This document shows positions 5,855 through 6,515 of a stretch of DNA of 6,515 nucleotides, piece after piece. The first letter of the stretch is position 1; the number at the start of each line of letters is the position of its first letter. The stretch is from an uncultured Treponema sp. GTDB taxonomy: Bacteria; Spirochaetota; Spirochaetia; Treponematales; Treponemataceae. The stretch is from contig CAMJAJ010000083.1 of assembly GCA_946403565.1 (NCBI GenBank), positions 1 to 6,515 of the forward strand, given 5' to 3'. The notes under the pieces are model-generated. The model was not told where the DNA came from and did not search any database. It saw only the letters and a list, made by a program, of their open reading frames with translations. A program made the translations under genes and the position numbers.

Positions 5855-6515
5855 ATGAAAGTTGGAATCGACACCTTTGGCTGTGATAATGGTCGCTCGG
5901 GCCGCGGCTCCTACCTTGCGTCGCTCATAAACGCCCTGCCAGAGGATTCCGGCCTGTCCTGGGAGCTGTTTGGCCCCGAGGTGGACAGGTATACCTATAC
6001 CGAGGAGAAGGCGCTTCCGTTCACGTCAGTGCACCTGCCCGACAGCCTGAACATGGAGCGCCTGTGGCACCTGCTGAACTTGGGCTCGTTCTCCCGGAAA
6101 CGCTCCTACGACGCCATAATTTTCGCCGCCGGACTCCAGCTGCTTCCCCTGGGCTATAAGAAGCCGGGAATCGTCATCGTGAACGACGTCCTCTCCTCAT
6201 TCCTTGCGAACGAGGAATCGGGCCTGTACCGGAGGCTCCTGCTCCAGTCGCTGGGCAGGGCGGACTGCATCATTGCGGGAAGCGACTACATCAGGCAGGA
6301 CCTGGAGCGGTGCAAGGTCAAGGCCAGGCGCCTGGAGGTGGTCTACAGCGGCATTGACCACGGCACCTTCACGAACCTCGGCAAGTCCGAAAGCTCCGTC
6401 GTGGACATAAAGCCCTTTGCCATCAAGAAGCCCTACCTCATCTACCCCAGCAGGATGCAGGGGGAGGCGAAGAAGCACATAGAGCTCATAAAGGCATTTT
6501 CCCTCTTCAAGGAGC
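5855..6515 (+). CDS. GT4-type (GT-B fold) glycosyltransferase, 3' end cut off by window
   Basis: A probable cytoplasmic or membrane-associated glycosyltransferase that moves a sugar from a nucleotide-sugar donor to a glycan or lipid acceptor. The frame is open from ATG 5855 to the window edge, giving 220 residues. MKVGIDTFG followed by GRSGRGSYLASLINAL (residues 13-28) is the N-terminal Rossmann start with its glycine-rich loop. The family's inter-domain signature follows: CIIAGSDYIRQDL (138-150), then VVYSGIDHGTF (162-172). YLIYPSRMQGEAKKHIELIKAF (194-215) begins the second domain, where GT4 members carry a G-R-x-x-x-x-K-x-x-x-x-x-I-x-A-F motif. The donor-binding E-x7-E motif should lie beyond the window. 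VND at 109-111 stands where many GT4 enzymes have HD. The start is the first Met, preceded by an extended -10 and no Shine-Dalgarno. The acceptor and sugar cannot be told from this fragment. Confidence 0.88.
   Translation, partial: MKVGIDTFGCDNGRSGRGSYLASLINALPEDSGLSWELFGPEVDRYTYTEEKALPFTSVHLPDSLNMERLWHLLNLGSFSRKRSYDAIIFAAGLQLLPLGYKKPGIVIVNDVLSSFLANEESGLYRRLLLQSLGRADCIIAGSDYIRQDLERCKVKARRLEVVYSGIDHGTFTNLGKSESSVVDIKPFAIKKPYLIYPSRMQGEAKKHIELIKAFSLFKE

Noticed and set aside
5809..5874. Longer N-terminus of the helicase starting at TTG 5874 or ATG 5814
   Set aside because: The TTG extension would cross the whole divergent promoter region and enter the glycosyltransferase gene. ATG 5814 would lie directly against the -10 element, upstream of the predicted transcript start.
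6197..6478. Open frames on either strand within the glycosyltransferase region
   Set aside because: They overlap the frame starting at ATG 5855, which carries clear GT4 signatures without interruption to the window end.

Overview
The window holds five protein genes, two of them cut by the window edges, packed with almost no free space. The coding style (GC-rich, ATG/GTG starts, GTGA stop-start overlaps) and the gene content (SufS-type desulfurase, stand-alone PTS EIIA, large polytopic membrane protein, compact DEAD-box protein, GT4 glycosyltransferase) fit a chromosomal region of a bacterium. A Treponema-like spirochaete is my best guess, but this is an inference from general style and not from a diagnostic marker. 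I see no insertion sequence, phage gene, CRISPR array, tRNA or rRNA.

Left part (1-3060, + strand). The window opens inside a SufS-type cysteine desulfurase, presumably the tail of a suf (Fe-S cluster assembly) operon. A near-consensus promoter (TTGACA, 18 nt, TATTAT) overlaps the sufS stop codon. It should start a new transcript carrying an unrecognised 489-residue soluble protein, then a PTS EIIA type-2 (PtsN-like) protein.

Middle (3057-4655, + strand). A 532-residue multi-spanning membrane protein follows the EIIA gene. All three genes from 1121 to 4655 are joined by GTGA overlaps, so they form one translationally coupled unit. The membrane protein may be a GT-C-like or surface-glycan protein.

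Right part (4645-6515). A DEAD-box RNA helicase lies on the - strand and overlaps the membrane gene tail to tail by 11 bp. It is divergent from a GT4-type glycosyltransferase that runs off the window. Only 46 bp of AT-rich DNA separate the two start codons.

The most interesting signal is shared by the three genes that begin transcription units (489-residue protein, helicase, glycosyltransferase). Each has an extended -10 element (TGNTATNNT) ending only 6-7 nt before its start codon and no usable Shine-Dalgarno. This predicts leaderless or near-leaderless mRNAs. The two operon-internal genes instead have AAGG or GGAGG Shine-Dalgarno sequences. No gene-free stretch exceeds 50 bp.
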